DNA from: Algibacter marinivivus | GTDB taxonomy: Bacteria > Bacteroidota > Bacteroidia > Flavobacteriales > Flavobacteriaceae | Direction of reading: 5' to 3' | Assembly (NCBI RefSeq): GCF_003143755.1 | Contig: NZ_QFRI01000001.1 | Coordinates: 1,200,051-1,264,050, forward strand | DNA: 64,000 bases | Shown here: positions 19,501 through 27,220 of the stretch, piece after piece | Numbering within the stretch: position 1 is the first letter of the stretch | Layout: every line of letters starts with the position of its first letter | Position numbers and translations under genes: made by a program | The notes under the pieces: generated by a model | Told to the model about the DNA's origin: nothing | Database searches by the model: none | Seen by the model: the letters and a program-made list of their open reading frames with translations, nothing else

Positions 19501-19683
19501 TTCTATAATTCGCACTTTCATCTCAGCAACAGCCTTATTTGTAAAAGTTATTGCTAAAATGCGTTTAAAAGGTTCAGAGTGATTAGACCGAAATAAAATC
19601 TTCAAATATTCCTTAACAAGTGTATACGTTTTTCCACTTCCTGCAGAGGCATTGTAAATACTAAAAGGAGACGATTGTTGCAT
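16546..19683 (-). CDS. addA: AddA/RecB-like UvrD helicase-nuclease
   Basis: The 1045-residue SF1 helicase has Walker A ASAGSGKTYTLVKEYL (K18-T19), Walker B with FIDEFQDTS, motif III-IV LVGDAKQAIYRWRGG, motif V MTIHKSKGLEFPVVIFPYAD and motif VI NLLYVVLTRA. A C-terminal RecB nuclease domain is shown by KGNLIHDIMAQI and AIIIDYKTG. It would unwind and digest double-strand ends before RecA loading, with the addB-like protein at 10997. It heads the minus-strand run addA, kbl, ompA, addB. The divergent sod gene starts 127 bp away. Confidence 0.85.
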   Translation of the reverse strand: MQQSSPFSIYNASAGSGKTYTLVKEYLKILFRSNHSEPFKRILAITFTNKAVAEMKVRIIESLKSFSSKENLEKPIDMFIDISKELQINPPVLREKSKRLLNTILHNYAAFDISTIDGFTHKLIRTFAYDLRLPLNFEVELDQDALLNEAVDSLIAKAGNDKDLTKILVDFAIEKTDDDKSWDVSFDFNKIAKLLVNENDMPFINGLKDKTLNDFKVLKTQLKKEISGLEKQIVETSESILLLIEEAGLEFSDFSSSYLPKHFEKLSKKNFDANFDAKWQEDIETKALYPKRVTDNIASIIEQIQPQLALSFNVTKKAIFHLKFLKAFYKNVTPLSVLKAINNELQLLKEDQNKMLISEFNSIISNEIKEQPTPFIYERLGEKFKHYFIDEFQDTSVMQWENLIPLLDNSVSGINGSTMLVGDAKQAIYRWRGGKAEQFIDLFNKKKSPFYIEQDVKNLEENYRSYKEIVDFNNGFFKFLANQVFNNEDYKVLYEKAHQNITKTEEGYVSISFLDLEKEDNRNVEFPSAVLNTINTSIENGFNLEDICVLVRKKKEGVAIADYLSLNKVPIISSETLLINNSPEIVFINDLLLLLIQPENKESKIKVLNYLTSLFKLEDKHDFFTKHINLSTEDLLKKLETFEVFVDSNQLLQLPLYDLTETIVRSFNLVKKSNAYIQFYLDIVLDFSQKKGSDISAFLDYFDKKKDSLSIISPQGQNAVQIMTIHKSKGLEFPVVIFPYADLDIYREIEPKEWFSLDKEKYNGFPHALLNYNKDFENYGDEGLRIFNKHKSEQELDNINLLYVVLTRAVEQMHIISTKDISSKGEVNAKKYSGLLINYLQQKSIWNDSELNYSFGNSKRTLKVASSLKKDIHLQQEFISTAKEDHNIKVVTKSGLLWDTRQEEAIEKGNLIHDIMAQIKTSDDVDFVINDFLKSSAISQEQALAVKDILISIIEHPKLKDYFSSDYTIYNERDIISKDGIIFRPDRIVLNSKNEAIIIDYKTGLEDKKHGQQLQSYQDVLEDMKIAVKKKVLIYINDDILVKDV

Positions 19684-19763
19684 GAAGAATGATTTGCCTA
19701 CAAGATAAAAACTATCAATGGTTTCATAGCTATTTATTATTTTTTATTGACCCGTTTTATGCG

Positions 19764-19771
19764 TAAATTTG
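19764..19771 (+). promoter_or_regulatory. Candidate -7 element for the sod gene
   Basis: TAAATTTG fits TAnnTTTG and lies 39 bp before the ATG at 19810. The upstream -33 position is only T-rich. Confidence 0.4.
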
Positions 19772-19809
19772 AAGGAAATTAAATATTAATAATTAAAAAC
19801 AAAATAATT

Positions 19810-20418
19810 ATGGCTTTCGAATTACCGAAATTAGGATATGCTTATGATGCTTTAGAACCTCATATGGATGCAAGAACAATGGAAATACACCATACTAAGC
19901 ACCACCAAGGCTATACAAATAAATTAAACGCAGCAATAGAAGGAACAGATTTAGAGGGAAAATCTATAGAAGATATTTTAACTGGATTAGATATGGAAAA
20001 CTCTGGCGTTAGAAATAATGGAGGCGGTTTTTACAACCACTCTTTATTTTGGGACGTTATGAATCCAGAAGATAAAGGGTATTTATCTGGAGATTTAAAA
20101 GATGCTATTGAAGCAGCTTACGGCTCAAAAGATGCATTTATCGAAGCCTTTTCAAGTGCAGCAGCTACACGTTTTGGCTCAGGTTGGGCATGGTTATGTG
20201 TTCATAAAGGAGGTAATGTAGAAATTTGCTCAACACCAAACCAAGACAATCCATTAATGCCAGGAGTAAGCTGTGGCGGAACTCCAATTTTAGGCTTAGA
20301 CGTTTGGGAACATGCATACTACTTAAACTACCAAAACCGTCGTCCAGATTATATCAAAGCATTCTTTAGTGTAGTTAATTGGAATGAAGTTGAAAAGCGT
20401 TACGCAGCAGCAAAATAA
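19810..20418 (+). CDS. sod: Superoxide dismutase, Fe/Mn type
   Basis: The 202-residue enzyme carries all metal ligands: H in [11 protein letters not shown] (His27 type), H in [11 protein letters not shown], and D/H in [19 protein letters not shown]. It turns superoxide into peroxide and oxygen. [19 protein letters not shown] in the middle and the rest of the sequence look like a Mn/Fe enzyme of the SodA type, but the metal cannot be settled from sequence alone. There is no signal peptide, so it is cytoplasmic. It is a single gene divergent from the addA-like gene. Confidence 0.92.
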   Translation: MAFELPKLGYAYDALEPHMDARTMEIHHTKHHQGYTNKLNAAIEGTDLEGKSIEDILTGLDMENSGVRNNGGGFYNHSLFWDVMNPEDKGYLSGDLKDAIEAAYGSKDAFIEAFSSAAATRFGSGWAWLCVHKGGNVEICSTPNQDNPLMPGVSCGGTPILGLDVWEHAYYLNYQNRRPDYIKAFFSVVNWNEVEKRYAAAK

Positions 20419-20473
20419 AACATACAGTACATTAAATTAAAGGCAAATTCAGAAATGGATTTGCTTTTTTTAT

Positions 20474-20566
20474 GGCGTTACCCTAAAGGGTCAGGCTATC
20501 CGTTACAAGTCCTCGCTTCTGCGTTAGGGAGCAAAAGCTGTGGGTTATCACTACTATCCTTAACGC
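20474..20566 (+). repeat. Dispersed composite repeat R1, copy b
   Basis: The copy runs from GGCGTTACCCTAAAGGGTC to the terminal TAACGC, with the inner CGTTACAAGTCCTCGCTTCT and GCAAAAGCTGTGGG shared with copies a and d. It lies 55 bp after the sod gene. It is more diverged at the right end (CTATCCTTAACGC). Confidence 0.65.
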
Positions 20567-20706
20567 ACCAATCCGTCAGCAACAGTTCTAATAATTTTAC
20601 TAAATCTAGTCTAAAAAAGTTCGAGTAAAAAGAGAACAATTACGCTTATTATATATTTCGAAGTATTAAAAAACACAATTTCAAAAAAGGCAAATTATAT
20701 AAAATG
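20567..20706. other. Intergenic stretch between R1 copy b and small-RNA unit A
   Basis: This AT-rich stretch follows the repeat. I see no ORF, promoter match or hairpin of note in it. With the repeat and the two small-RNA units it makes up the 686-bp gap between the sod and purF genes. Confidence 0.5.
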
Positions 20707-20776
20707 AAAAAGGTGAACTTGCGTTCACCTTTTTGCCCCAAATCTACCATAAACTTAACCTACTTATGTTATGGTG
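20707..20776 (-). ncRNA. Putative small RNA, unit A of a tandem pair
   Basis: On the minus strand a -7-like TATATTTG (20787-20780) is followed after 3 nt by CACCATAACATAAGTAGG. A stem forms between ACCATAA and TTATGGT, then comes the single-stranded AGATTTGGGGCA and a terminator hairpin AAGGTGAAC/GTTCACCTT with a T run. The order promoter, hairpin, open motif, terminator suggests an independent RNA of about 70 nt. There is no ORF. A nearly identical unit lies about 210 bp away with a different terminator stem. The minus direction is favoured but not proven, because the terminator hairpin is symmetric. Confidence 0.5.
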
Positions 20777-20916
20777 ATTCAAATATATGGCAGTGATACT
20801 GTTCGTTAAAATATTTTAGTTAAACGGCGCAAATATTGGCTTAAAAGAGATTGTGCGAATTAAATAGGATAAAATGCAAGAATAAAAAAAACATAAAAAA
20901 AGAAACTTAATTGCAT

Positions 20917-20990
20917 AAAAAAAGCCGAACAGAAGTTCAGCTTTTTTTGCCCCAAATCTACCATGAACTTAACCTACTTATGTTATGGTG
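20917..20990 (-). ncRNA. Putative small RNA, unit B of a tandem pair
   Basis: Across the 42-nt block from CACCATAAC to GATTTGGGGC it matches unit A with one base change (T to C). The terminator stem is different: on the minus strand GCTGAAC pairs with GTTCGGC through one G-U pair. On the plus strand the same position is a C-A mismatch, which supports minus-strand transcription. TAAATTGG, a weak version of TAnnTTTG, sits 3 nt upstream of CACCATAAC, exactly as in unit A. The purF gene ends about 115 bp upstream on the same strand. Confidence 0.5.
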
Positions 20991-21104
20991 AGACCAATTT
21001 ATATGTAATTTAAATATTCTGATTATTTTTTAGACAAAACGCACTTTTTTGGGTCAAAATACGTGATTTGTAGTTTTCTTGCTTAGAATTTAACAATTTG
21101 ATAA

Positions 21105-23003
21105 TTAATAGGCACGTTCATTATTACCTTCGTAAAAGTTTATAAACGCTCTATTTACTACTCTATTACCGCCTACAGTTGGGTAGTTTCCAGTAAAATA
21201 CCAATCTCCTAAATGTTCAGGACAAGCCTTGTGTAAATTCTCTACAGGTTGAAAAATAATTTTCACTTCCGCCTTAACTGTTTCATCACTTAGTAACTCA
21301 GATATTTTATCAGAAATTTGCTCATCAGTGAAAGGGTCATAAATCTCTTTTACAAAATTCTGAACATATTTATCTTTTAAATCTGTTTGCGTAATACATT
21401 TATCATAAACCTCTTTTACAATATCATATTTACCAGATTCTTTTAATAATTCTAAAGCAGCTCTAAAGGCCACTAAGCTTTCAAGGTTAGCCATATCAAT
21501 ACCATAACAATCAGGATATCTAATTTGCGGAGCAGAAGACACCACAATTATTTTTTTTGGGTTTAAACGATCTAGCATTTTTAAGATACTCATTTTTAAA
21601 GTGGTACCTCTTACGATACTATCGTCTATAATAACTAGGTTGTCGTTAGGTTTAATAACACCGTAAGTAACATCATAGACATGGGCTACCAAATCATCAC
21701 GACTACTATCTTCAGTAATAAATGTTCTTAGCTTAACATCTTTAATGGCTATTTTTTCAACCCTAGCATGCTCAGATAAAATCTCAGTAACCTTTGCAGC
21801 AGATAAAGAACGTTGTCCGTTTAAAATGGCATTGGTTTTAGTTTTATTAATAAAATCTTCAGCAGTTTCAATCATTCCAAAAAAAGATGTTTCTGCTGTA
21901 TTAGGGATGTATGAGAAAACGGTGTTCTTAGTATCATTATCAATAGCCTCAAGAACTTTCGGCATTAATAATTTACCTAACATTTTGCGTTCTTGATAAA
22001 TTTCGGCATCACTTCCTCTTGAAAAATAAATACGCTCAAAAGAGCAAGATTTTCTTTCTAAAGGTTCAAGGATTTTTTTAATACCAACCTGACCAGATTT
22101 TTTAGTAATAATGGCATGTCCTGGTTCTAATTCCTTAACATCATTAAAATCAACATTAAAAACGGTTTGAATTACTGGGCGCTCAGAAGCAACAACTACA
22201 ATTTCATCATCCTTATAATAATAGGCTGGTCTAATTCCTGCCGGGTCTCTTAATACAAAAGAATCTCCATGACCAATAAGTCCTGCCATAGCATAACCAC
22301 CATCCCAGTTTTTTGCTGCTCGCCTTAGTATTTTACTAACCTTTAAACGTTCTGCTATTTGAGGAGAGGCATCTCTTTTATTATAACCTTCTTTTTTTAA
22401 GTCTTTATATATTTTACTAACCGCATCATCTAAAAAATGACCAATTTTTTCCATGATTGTTATGGTGTCGGTGTATTCTTTAGGATGCTGACCTAATTCT
22501 ATTAAGTTGCTAAAAAGTTCTTTAACATTAGTCATGTTAAAGTTCCCAGCCATAATTAAATTTCTATGCATCCAGTTATTTTGCCTTAAAAACGGATGTA
22601 CACTTTCAACACTGTTTTTTCCGAAAGTTCCGTAGCGTACATGCCCTAATAAAACTTCACCTATGTACGGAATATTCCTTTTTTGTGCTGCAACATCATC
22701 TTTATATTCAGGATGTGCTTCAAATTCTTTGTTAATTCTATCATTAATTTGATCAAAAATATCTTGAATGGGTTGTTGTTCAATAGATCGCACTCTACTT
22801 ATGTAGCGCTGACCAGGTTTTGTATCTAATTTTATACTTGCAAAACCAGCACCATCTTGTCCACGATTGTGCTGTTTTTCCATCATTAAATACATTTTGT
22901 TTACACCATAAAATGCACTACCATATTTTTCTTTATAAAACTCTAATGGCTTTAAGAGCCTAATCATGGCTATTCCACATTCGTGTTTTAAGGCATCACT
23001 CAT
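21105..23003 (-). CDS. purF: Amidophosphoribosyltransferase, long Bacteroidota form
   Basis: This 632-residue enzyme makes 5-phosphoribosylamine from PRPP and glutamine, the first step of purine synthesis. The class II glutamine amidotransferase nucleophile is Cys9 in HECGIA, after a short propeptide. GHVRYGTFGK and NFNMTNVKEL follow. The phosphoribosyltransferase part carries the PRPP loop VIIDDSIVRGTT and YFSRGSDAEIY. It is over 100 residues longer than E. coli PurF, with extra segments at about 60-95 and a long C-terminal part. It is not in an operon with other pur genes, though purN lies 2 kb upstream. Confidence 0.92.
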   Translation of the reverse strand: MSDALKHECGIAMIRLLKPLEFYKEKYGSAFYGVNKMYLMMEKQHNRGQDGAGFASIKLDTKPGQRYISRVRSIEQQPIQDIFDQINDRINKEFEAHPEYKDDVAAQKRNIPYIGEVLLGHVRYGTFGKNSVESVHPFLRQNNWMHRNLIMAGNFNMTNVKELFSNLIELGQHPKEYTDTITIMEKIGHFLDDAVSKIYKDLKKEGYNKRDASPQIAERLKVSKILRRAAKNWDGGYAMAGLIGHGDSFVLRDPAGIRPAYYYKDDEIVVVASERPVIQTVFNVDFNDVKELEPGHAIITKKSGQVGIKKILEPLERKSCSFERIYFSRGSDAEIYQERKMLGKLLMPKVLEAIDNDTKNTVFSYIPNTAETSFFGMIETAEDFINKTKTNAILNGQRSLSAAKVTEILSEHARVEKIAIKDVKLRTFITEDSSRDDLVAHVYDVTYGVIKPNDNLVIIDDSIVRGTTLKMSILKMLDRLNPKKIIVVSSAPQIRYPDCYGIDMANLESLVAFRAALELLKESGKYDIVKEVYDKCITQTDLKDKYVQNFVKEIYDPFTDEQISDKISELLSDETVKAEVKIIFQPVENLHKACPEHLGDWYFTGNYPTVGGNRVVNRAFINFYEGNNERAY

Positions 23004-23047
23004 ATTGTAGATATTTTCGCTTTCGCGGAATAAAAATTATTTTAATC

Positions 23048-23077
23048 AAAAAACGCACTCTATTTTAGAGCGCGTTG
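23048..23077 (-). terminator. Terminator after the PfkB-family kinase gene
   Basis: On the minus strand AACGCGCTCTA pairs with TAGAGTGCGTT (one G-T pair) and a run of six T follows. It separates the kinase gene from purF. Confidence 0.7.
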
Positions 23078-23079
23078 GT

Positions 23080-24006
23080 TTATGTTAATTCTATATCAAA
23101 TTGCGTTAGTTGCTTAAACTGCAATAGTCGTTTATGAACTTCTTCATTTGATAGGTTTTGCATACGTTCAGTTCCAAATTTTTCAACACAAAATGACGCT
23201 AGAGTTGAACCATATATTACGGCATTTTTCATGTTTTCAAATGATGTATCGTTCGTTTTTGCTATATACCCAGCAAACCCACCTGCAAAAGTATCACCAG
23301 CACCAGTTGGATCAAAAACTTCTTTTAAAGGTAAAGCGGGTGCGTAAAATACATTTTCATTATGAAATAGTAATGCGCCGTGTTCTCCTTTTTTAATCAC
23401 TACATATTTAGGGCCCATTTCATGAATTTTTTTAGCGGCAACAACTAATGAGTATTCACCAGTTAATTGTCTTGCCTCTTCATCGTTTATTGTTATAACA
23501 TCAATGCGTTTAATAACATTAAGCAAATCATCAAGTGCACAATCCATCCAAAAATTCATAGTGTCTAAAATCACTAATTTTGGTTTAGTTGTCATTTGGT
23601 CTAAAACACTAGATTGAACAATAGGGTGTAAGTTCCCTAACATAACAACCTCAGCATCTTTATAGTTTTCTGGAACTACAGGATTAAAATCAGCAAGTGT
23701 ATTCAATTCTGTTGCAAGCGTATCGCGAGAATTCATATCGTTATGATAGCGTCCGCTCCAAAAGAATGTTTTTCCTTCTTTAACAATTTCAACACCAGAA
23801 ACATCAATATTTTTATTTGATAATAAATCTAAATAGGCTTGAGGAAAATCGCCACCAACAACAGAAACGGCTGCAGCATCAATATTAAAATGAGAAGCAG
23901 CAAGACCAATATAAGTTGCAGCTCCACCAAGAATTTTATCGGTTTTTCCGAAAGGTGTTTCAATAGCATCAAAAGCTACAGTACCAACAATAACTAATTT
24001 ACTCAT
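23080..24006 (-). CDS. PfkB family sugar/nucleoside kinase
   Basis: The 308-residue ribokinase-fold protein has an N-terminal GGAATYIGLAASHF substrate region and the C-terminal DPTGAGDTFAGGFAGYIA signature with the catalytic Asp and anion hole. The middle has ITINDEEARQLTGE, the usual ATP-side motif. The phosphate acceptor may be a sugar or nucleoside; sequence alone does not decide. It stands alone between purF and rnhA with its own promoter-like box and terminator. Confidence 0.85.
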   Translation of the reverse strand: MSKLVIVGTVAFDAIETPFGKTDKILGGAATYIGLAASHFNIDAAAVSVVGGDFPQAYLDLLSNKNIDVSGVEIVKEGKTFFWSGRYHNDMNSRDTLATELNTLADFNPVVPENYKDAEVVMLGNLHPIVQSSVLDQMTTKPKLVILDTMNFWMDCALDDLLNVIKRIDVITINDEEARQLTGEYSLVVAAKKIHEMGPKYVVIKKGEHGALLFHNENVFYAPALPLKEVFDPTGAGDTFAGGFAGYIAKTNDTSFENMKNAVIYGSTLASFCVEKFGTERMQNLSNEEVHKRLLQFKQLTQFDIELT

Positions 24007-24029
24007 AAATGAGATGTGAAATTAAGGTG

Positions 24030-24037
24030 CAAATATA
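24030..24037 (-). promoter_or_regulatory. Candidate -7 element for the PfkB-family kinase gene
   Basis: TATATTTG on the minus strand fits TAnnTTTG and lies 24 bp before the ATG. The -33 part is weak. Confidence 0.35.
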
Positions 24038-24164
24038 AGTCTTTTTATAGATTAGAACGACTATATTTTTTCAATTAAGCTTAATGTTACTAAAGTTCTT
24101 TTTAATGTGACTTTTTAAGAAAGGGTGTGTCTTAAAACTATATGCTATTATCAATTTAAGATTG

Positions 24165-24199
24165 GGGGATGTAATTTATTACACCCCTTATTTTTTTAT
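24165..24199 (+). terminator. Hairpin with plus-strand T run in the kinase-rnhA gap
   Basis: GGGG(A)TGTAAT pairs with ATTACACCCC and is followed by a T-rich tail on the plus strand only. The flanking genes are both on the minus strand, so the hairpin either ends an unseen plus-strand transcript or works as a weaker terminator of rnhA without a T run. Confidence 0.35.
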
Positions 24200-24230
24200 T
24201 TAATAGAATGACTAATCAAAATATACAAGT

Positions 24231-24872
24231 TTATTTTCTGCCAAAATCAGCAGGAATTTCACCCCAAGCTTTGGTTTCCCATTTTACAATAACAGTTTTG
24301 TAAGTATTATTGTTTAACCATTCAATAGCTCTATCAACTAAGTCAAAAACAGGTTTGTTTTTTTTATTGCGCTTGAGTTTTGTGTTGCAGTTTTTTTTTC
24401 TAACCCAACTCATTGCGGTTTTAGAATCAGTGTATAATATTCTATCGCTATTATTATTTTTAAGAATAGCTAAACCATGTACAAGTGCTAAAAACTCTCC
24501 TATATTATTGGTGCCTTCTTCAAAAGGACCTTGAATAAATAGTTGTTTTTTTGTTTTTGTGTCTACACCACGATATTCCATAATACCAGGATTCCCACTT
24601 GAGGCTGCATCAACTGAAATAGAATTGTAATTTGGTTGCCCTATTTTTTTAAGTTGTGTTTCAGATAACTCAGAAGTAAACTTTTTAGTTTTTCCTATAT
24701 AGTCTTTATAATTTCCTTTTAGCGCTTTTTTTGCTGCATCAAATGTTGAAAATGATTTGTACTGAGCGCCTTGAAAATCTTTAATTTGAGCTTTGCAATC
24801 ATCCCATGACTCAAAAACACCTGTATGATGTCCTTTCCAAACGGTGTAATATTTCTTTTTCTTTTTACTCAT
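24231..24872 (-). CDS. rnhA: Ribonuclease H1 with N-terminal viroplasmin domain
   Basis: The 213-residue protein starts with a caulimovirus-viroplasmin/RNase H1 N-terminal domain (KYYTVWKGHHTGVFESWDDC, about residues 7-55) that binds RNA-DNA hybrid. The catalytic RNase H domain follows: D in SVDAASSGNPG, E in NNIGEFLALVHGL and D in LYTDSKTAMSW, with the last acidic residue in the C-terminal DFGRK region. It removes RNA from RNA-DNA hybrids. Its ATG overlaps the purN stop by 8 bp, so the two are co-translated. Confidence 0.88.
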   Translation of the reverse strand: MSKKKKKYYTVWKGHHTGVFESWDDCKAQIKDFQGAQYKSFSTFDAAKKALKGNYKDYIGKTKKFTSELSETQLKKIGQPNYNSISVDAASSGNPGIMEYRGVDTKTKKQLFIQGPFEEGTNNIGEFLALVHGLAILKNNNSDRILYTDSKTAMSWVRKKNCNTKLKRNKKNKPVFDLVDRAIEWLNNNTYKTVIVKWETKAWGEIPADFGRK

Positions 24873-25431
24873 TTAGAAGTTTATCAACAACCTTCGGAAA
24901 ATGTTCCATCTCCAATTCATGAATTTTTGAAGCTACATCTTCAGCATTATCGTTTTTATCCACTTTACATGATGTTTGAAAAATAATAGCCCCTTCATCA
25001 TAATGCTCATTTACATAATGTATAGTTATACCAGTTTCGGTTTCATTATTTTTAACAACAGCTTCATGAACATGTATACCGTACATACCTTTTCCTCCAT
25101 ATTTAGGTAATAAAGCAGGATGAACATTTATTACTTTATTTGGAAACTCCTTCAAAATATGTTCAGGAAACTTCCATAAAAACCCTGCTAAAACAATTAA
25201 GTCTGGCTTTGAAGCTAATAATATATTTAGTATATCATTTGTTTTTGAAAAGGCTATTCTGTTGAATGACAAAGCACTAACTTTTAATTTTTTAGCACGC
25301 TCTAAAACTTTGGCATGAGGATTGTTAGTTAGTATTTGAATAACAGACGCATTATCGCTGTTGTGAAAAAACTTAATTAAATTTTCAGCATTAGTACCAC
25401 TTCCGGACGCAAAAATTATAATACGTTTCAT
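24865..25431 (-). CDS. purN: Phosphoribosylglycinamide formyltransferase
   Basis: The 188-residue enzyme transfers a formyl group from 10-formyl-THF to GAR in purine synthesis. It shows the N-terminal phosphate loop FASGSGTNAENLI, the catalytic N-x-H in INVHPALLPKYGGKGMYG and the Asp in HYDEGAIIFQ. The start is 276 bp from acpP, which is divergent. It forms an operon with rnhA. purF lies 1.9 kb downstream on the same strand but the kinase gene intervenes. Confidence 0.92.
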   Translation of the reverse strand: MKRIIIFASGSGTNAENLIKFFHNSDNASVIQILTNNPHAKVLERAKKLKVSALSFNRIAFSKTNDILNILLASKPDLIVLAGFLWKFPEHILKEFPNKVINVHPALLPKYGGKGMYGIHVHEAVVKNNETETGITIHYVNEHYDEGAIIFQTSCKVDKNDNAEDVASKIHELEMEHFPKVVDKLLNE

Positions 25432-25667
25432 CTGTTGGTTTTTATTTTAAAATTAATGTCAGATGTAATTCGTAAATCGAAATTACAACAATGTTCAGCA
25501 AAATTCGTAAGCTCATTTCATTTTACAGACTATAGTGTTAATATTATTCGAACAAAAAAAAGAATAATTATTAACAATTAGAAGGGAAAAACTAATTACT
25601 TAAAAGTAATTTTAGTAAATTACAAACACATTTTTACTGTAAAAGTGTATTATAAAATAAAGTTTTT

Positions 25668-25675
25668 TATTTTTG
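25668..25675 (+). promoter_or_regulatory. Candidate -7 element for acpP
   Basis: TATTTTTG fits TAnnTTTG and lies 32 bp before the acpP ATG. The 276-bp divergent gap to purN is otherwise AT-rich without a clear structure. Confidence 0.4.
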
Positions 25676-25707
25676 CCAACTAATTAAAACATTTAAATTA
25701 AAAGATT

Positions 25708-25941
25708 ATGTCAGACATTGCATCAAGAGTAAAAGCGATTATCGTGGACAAATTAGGAGTAGATGAGAACGAAGTTGTTACTGAAGCTAGCTTCACAAAC
25801 GATTTAGGAGCAGACTCTTTAGACACTGTGGAATTAATTATGGAGTTCGAAAAAGAATTCGATATTCAAATACCAGACGACCAAGCGGAAAATATCGCAA
25901 CAGTTGGTCAAGCTATCTCTTATATAGAAGAAGCTAAATAA
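25708..25941 (+). CDS. acpP: Acyl carrier protein
   Basis: The 77-residue acidic protein carries [20 protein letters not shown], where the serine takes the 4'-phosphopantetheine arm. It shuttles fatty acyl chains in type II fatty acid synthesis. fabF follows after 21 bp, then rnc after 7 bp, the widely conserved acpP-fabF-rnc order. Confidence 0.97.
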   Translation: MSDIASRVKAIIVDKLGVDENEVVTEASFTNDLGADSLDTVELIMEFEKEFDIQIPDDQAENIATVGQAISYIEEAK

Positions 25942-25962
25942 GAAAAACAATCAAAATACTTT

Positions 25963-27213
25963 ATGGAATTAAAGCGAGTTGTAGTCACAGGATTGGGCGC
26001 TTTAACACCAATTGGCAATACCAAAGATGAATATTGGGAAGCTTTAATTAGTGGTAAAAGTGGAGCTGCGCCTATAACATATTATGATACCGAAAAGTTT
26101 AAAACTAAGTTCGCTTGCGAGCTAAAAAACTTTAACGTAACCGACTTTCTTGATAGAAAAGAAGCTCGTAAAATGGATAAGTTTGCACAATATGCTATGG
26201 TAGCAGCAGATGAAGCCATTGAAGATGCTAAATTAAATCTAGATCAAGTTGATAAGTTACGTGTTGGTGTTATATGGGGAGCAGGTATTGGTGGATTAGA
26301 AACCTTTCAGCAAGAAGTTTTAAACTTTGCTGCTGGAGATGGTACACCAAGATTTAACCCATTCTTTATTCCGAAAATGATTGCTGATATAGCACCAGGA
26401 AACATCTCTATAAAACATGGTTTTATGGGGCCAAACTATACAACGGTTTCTGCTTGTGCTTCTTCTGCTAACGCCATGTTTGATGCTTTAAACTCAATAC
26501 GTTTAGGACATACAGACGTAGTTGTTACAGGAGGAAGTGAAGCTGCAGTTACTATTGCTGGTATGGGAGGATTTAATGCTATGCATGCCCTATCAACTAG
26601 AAATGAAAGTCCAGAAACGGCTTCCAGACCTTTTGACGCTACCAGAGATGGTTTTGTTTTAGGTGAAGGAGCTGGAGCACTAGTTCTAGAAGAATATGAA
26701 CATGCAAAAGCAAGAGGTGCTAAAATATATGCGGAATGTATTGGAGGAGGTTTATCTTCTGATGCACACCATATGACGGCTCCTCATCCAGAAGGAATTG
26801 GTGTTATAGCTGTAATGAAAAATTGTCTTGATAATGCAGGTCTTAAACCTGAAGATGTAGACCATATTAATACACATGGTACATCTACACCTTTAGGAGA
26901 CGTTGCAGAACTTAAAGCAATTTCAGAAGTATTTGGAAGTCACGCAAAAAACATAAATATTAATTCAACAAAATCAATGACAGGCCACCTTTTAGGTGCA
27001 GCTGGAGCTATTGAAGCTATTTCGGTTATATTGGCAATGGAACACGGTATTGTGCCCCCTACAATTAACCATACTACAGTAGATGAAAATATTGATCCTG
27101 AATTAAATTTAACCTTAAATAAGGCTCAAAAGCGAGACGTAAAAGTAGCAATGAGTAATACATTTGGATTTGGCGGTCACAACGCTTGTGTAGTATTCAA
27201 GAAAATAGATTAA
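25963..27213 (+). CDS. fabF: 3-oxoacyl-ACP synthase II
   Basis: The 416-residue condensing enzyme extends acyl-ACP with malonyl-ACP. The Cys-His-His triad is visible in VSACASSANAMFDA, NTHGTSTPLGD and KSMTGHLLGAAGAIEAI, and GFGGHNACVVF closes the protein. It lies directly after acpP in the same transcript. Confidence 0.96.
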   Translation: MELKRVVVTGLGALTPIGNTKDEYWEALISGKSGAAPITYYDTEKFKTKFACELKNFNVTDFLDRKEARKMDKFAQYAMVAADEAIEDAKLNLDQVDKLRVGVIWGAGIGGLETFQQEVLNFAAGDGTPRFNPFFIPKMIADIAPGNISIKHGFMGPNYTTVSACASSANAMFDALNSIRLGHTDVVVTGGSEAAVTIAGMGGFNAMHALSTRNESPETASRPFDATRDGFVLGEGAGALVLEEYEHAKARGAKIYAECIGGGLSSDAHHMTAPHPEGIGVIAVMKNCLDNAGLKPEDVDHINTHGTSTPLGDVAELKAISEVFGSHAKNININSTKSMTGHLLGAAGAIEAISVILAMEHGIVPPTINHTTVDENIDPELNLTLNKAQKRDVKVAMSNTFGFGGHNACVVFKKID

Positions 27214-27220
27214 ATCCCGA

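Noticed and set aside
20917-20990. Plus-strand reading of small-RNA units A and B
   Set aside because: The -7 boxes, the terminator position and the G-U pair in the unit B terminator favour minus; one pairing in the unit B first hairpin favours plus, so this was kept only as an alternative.
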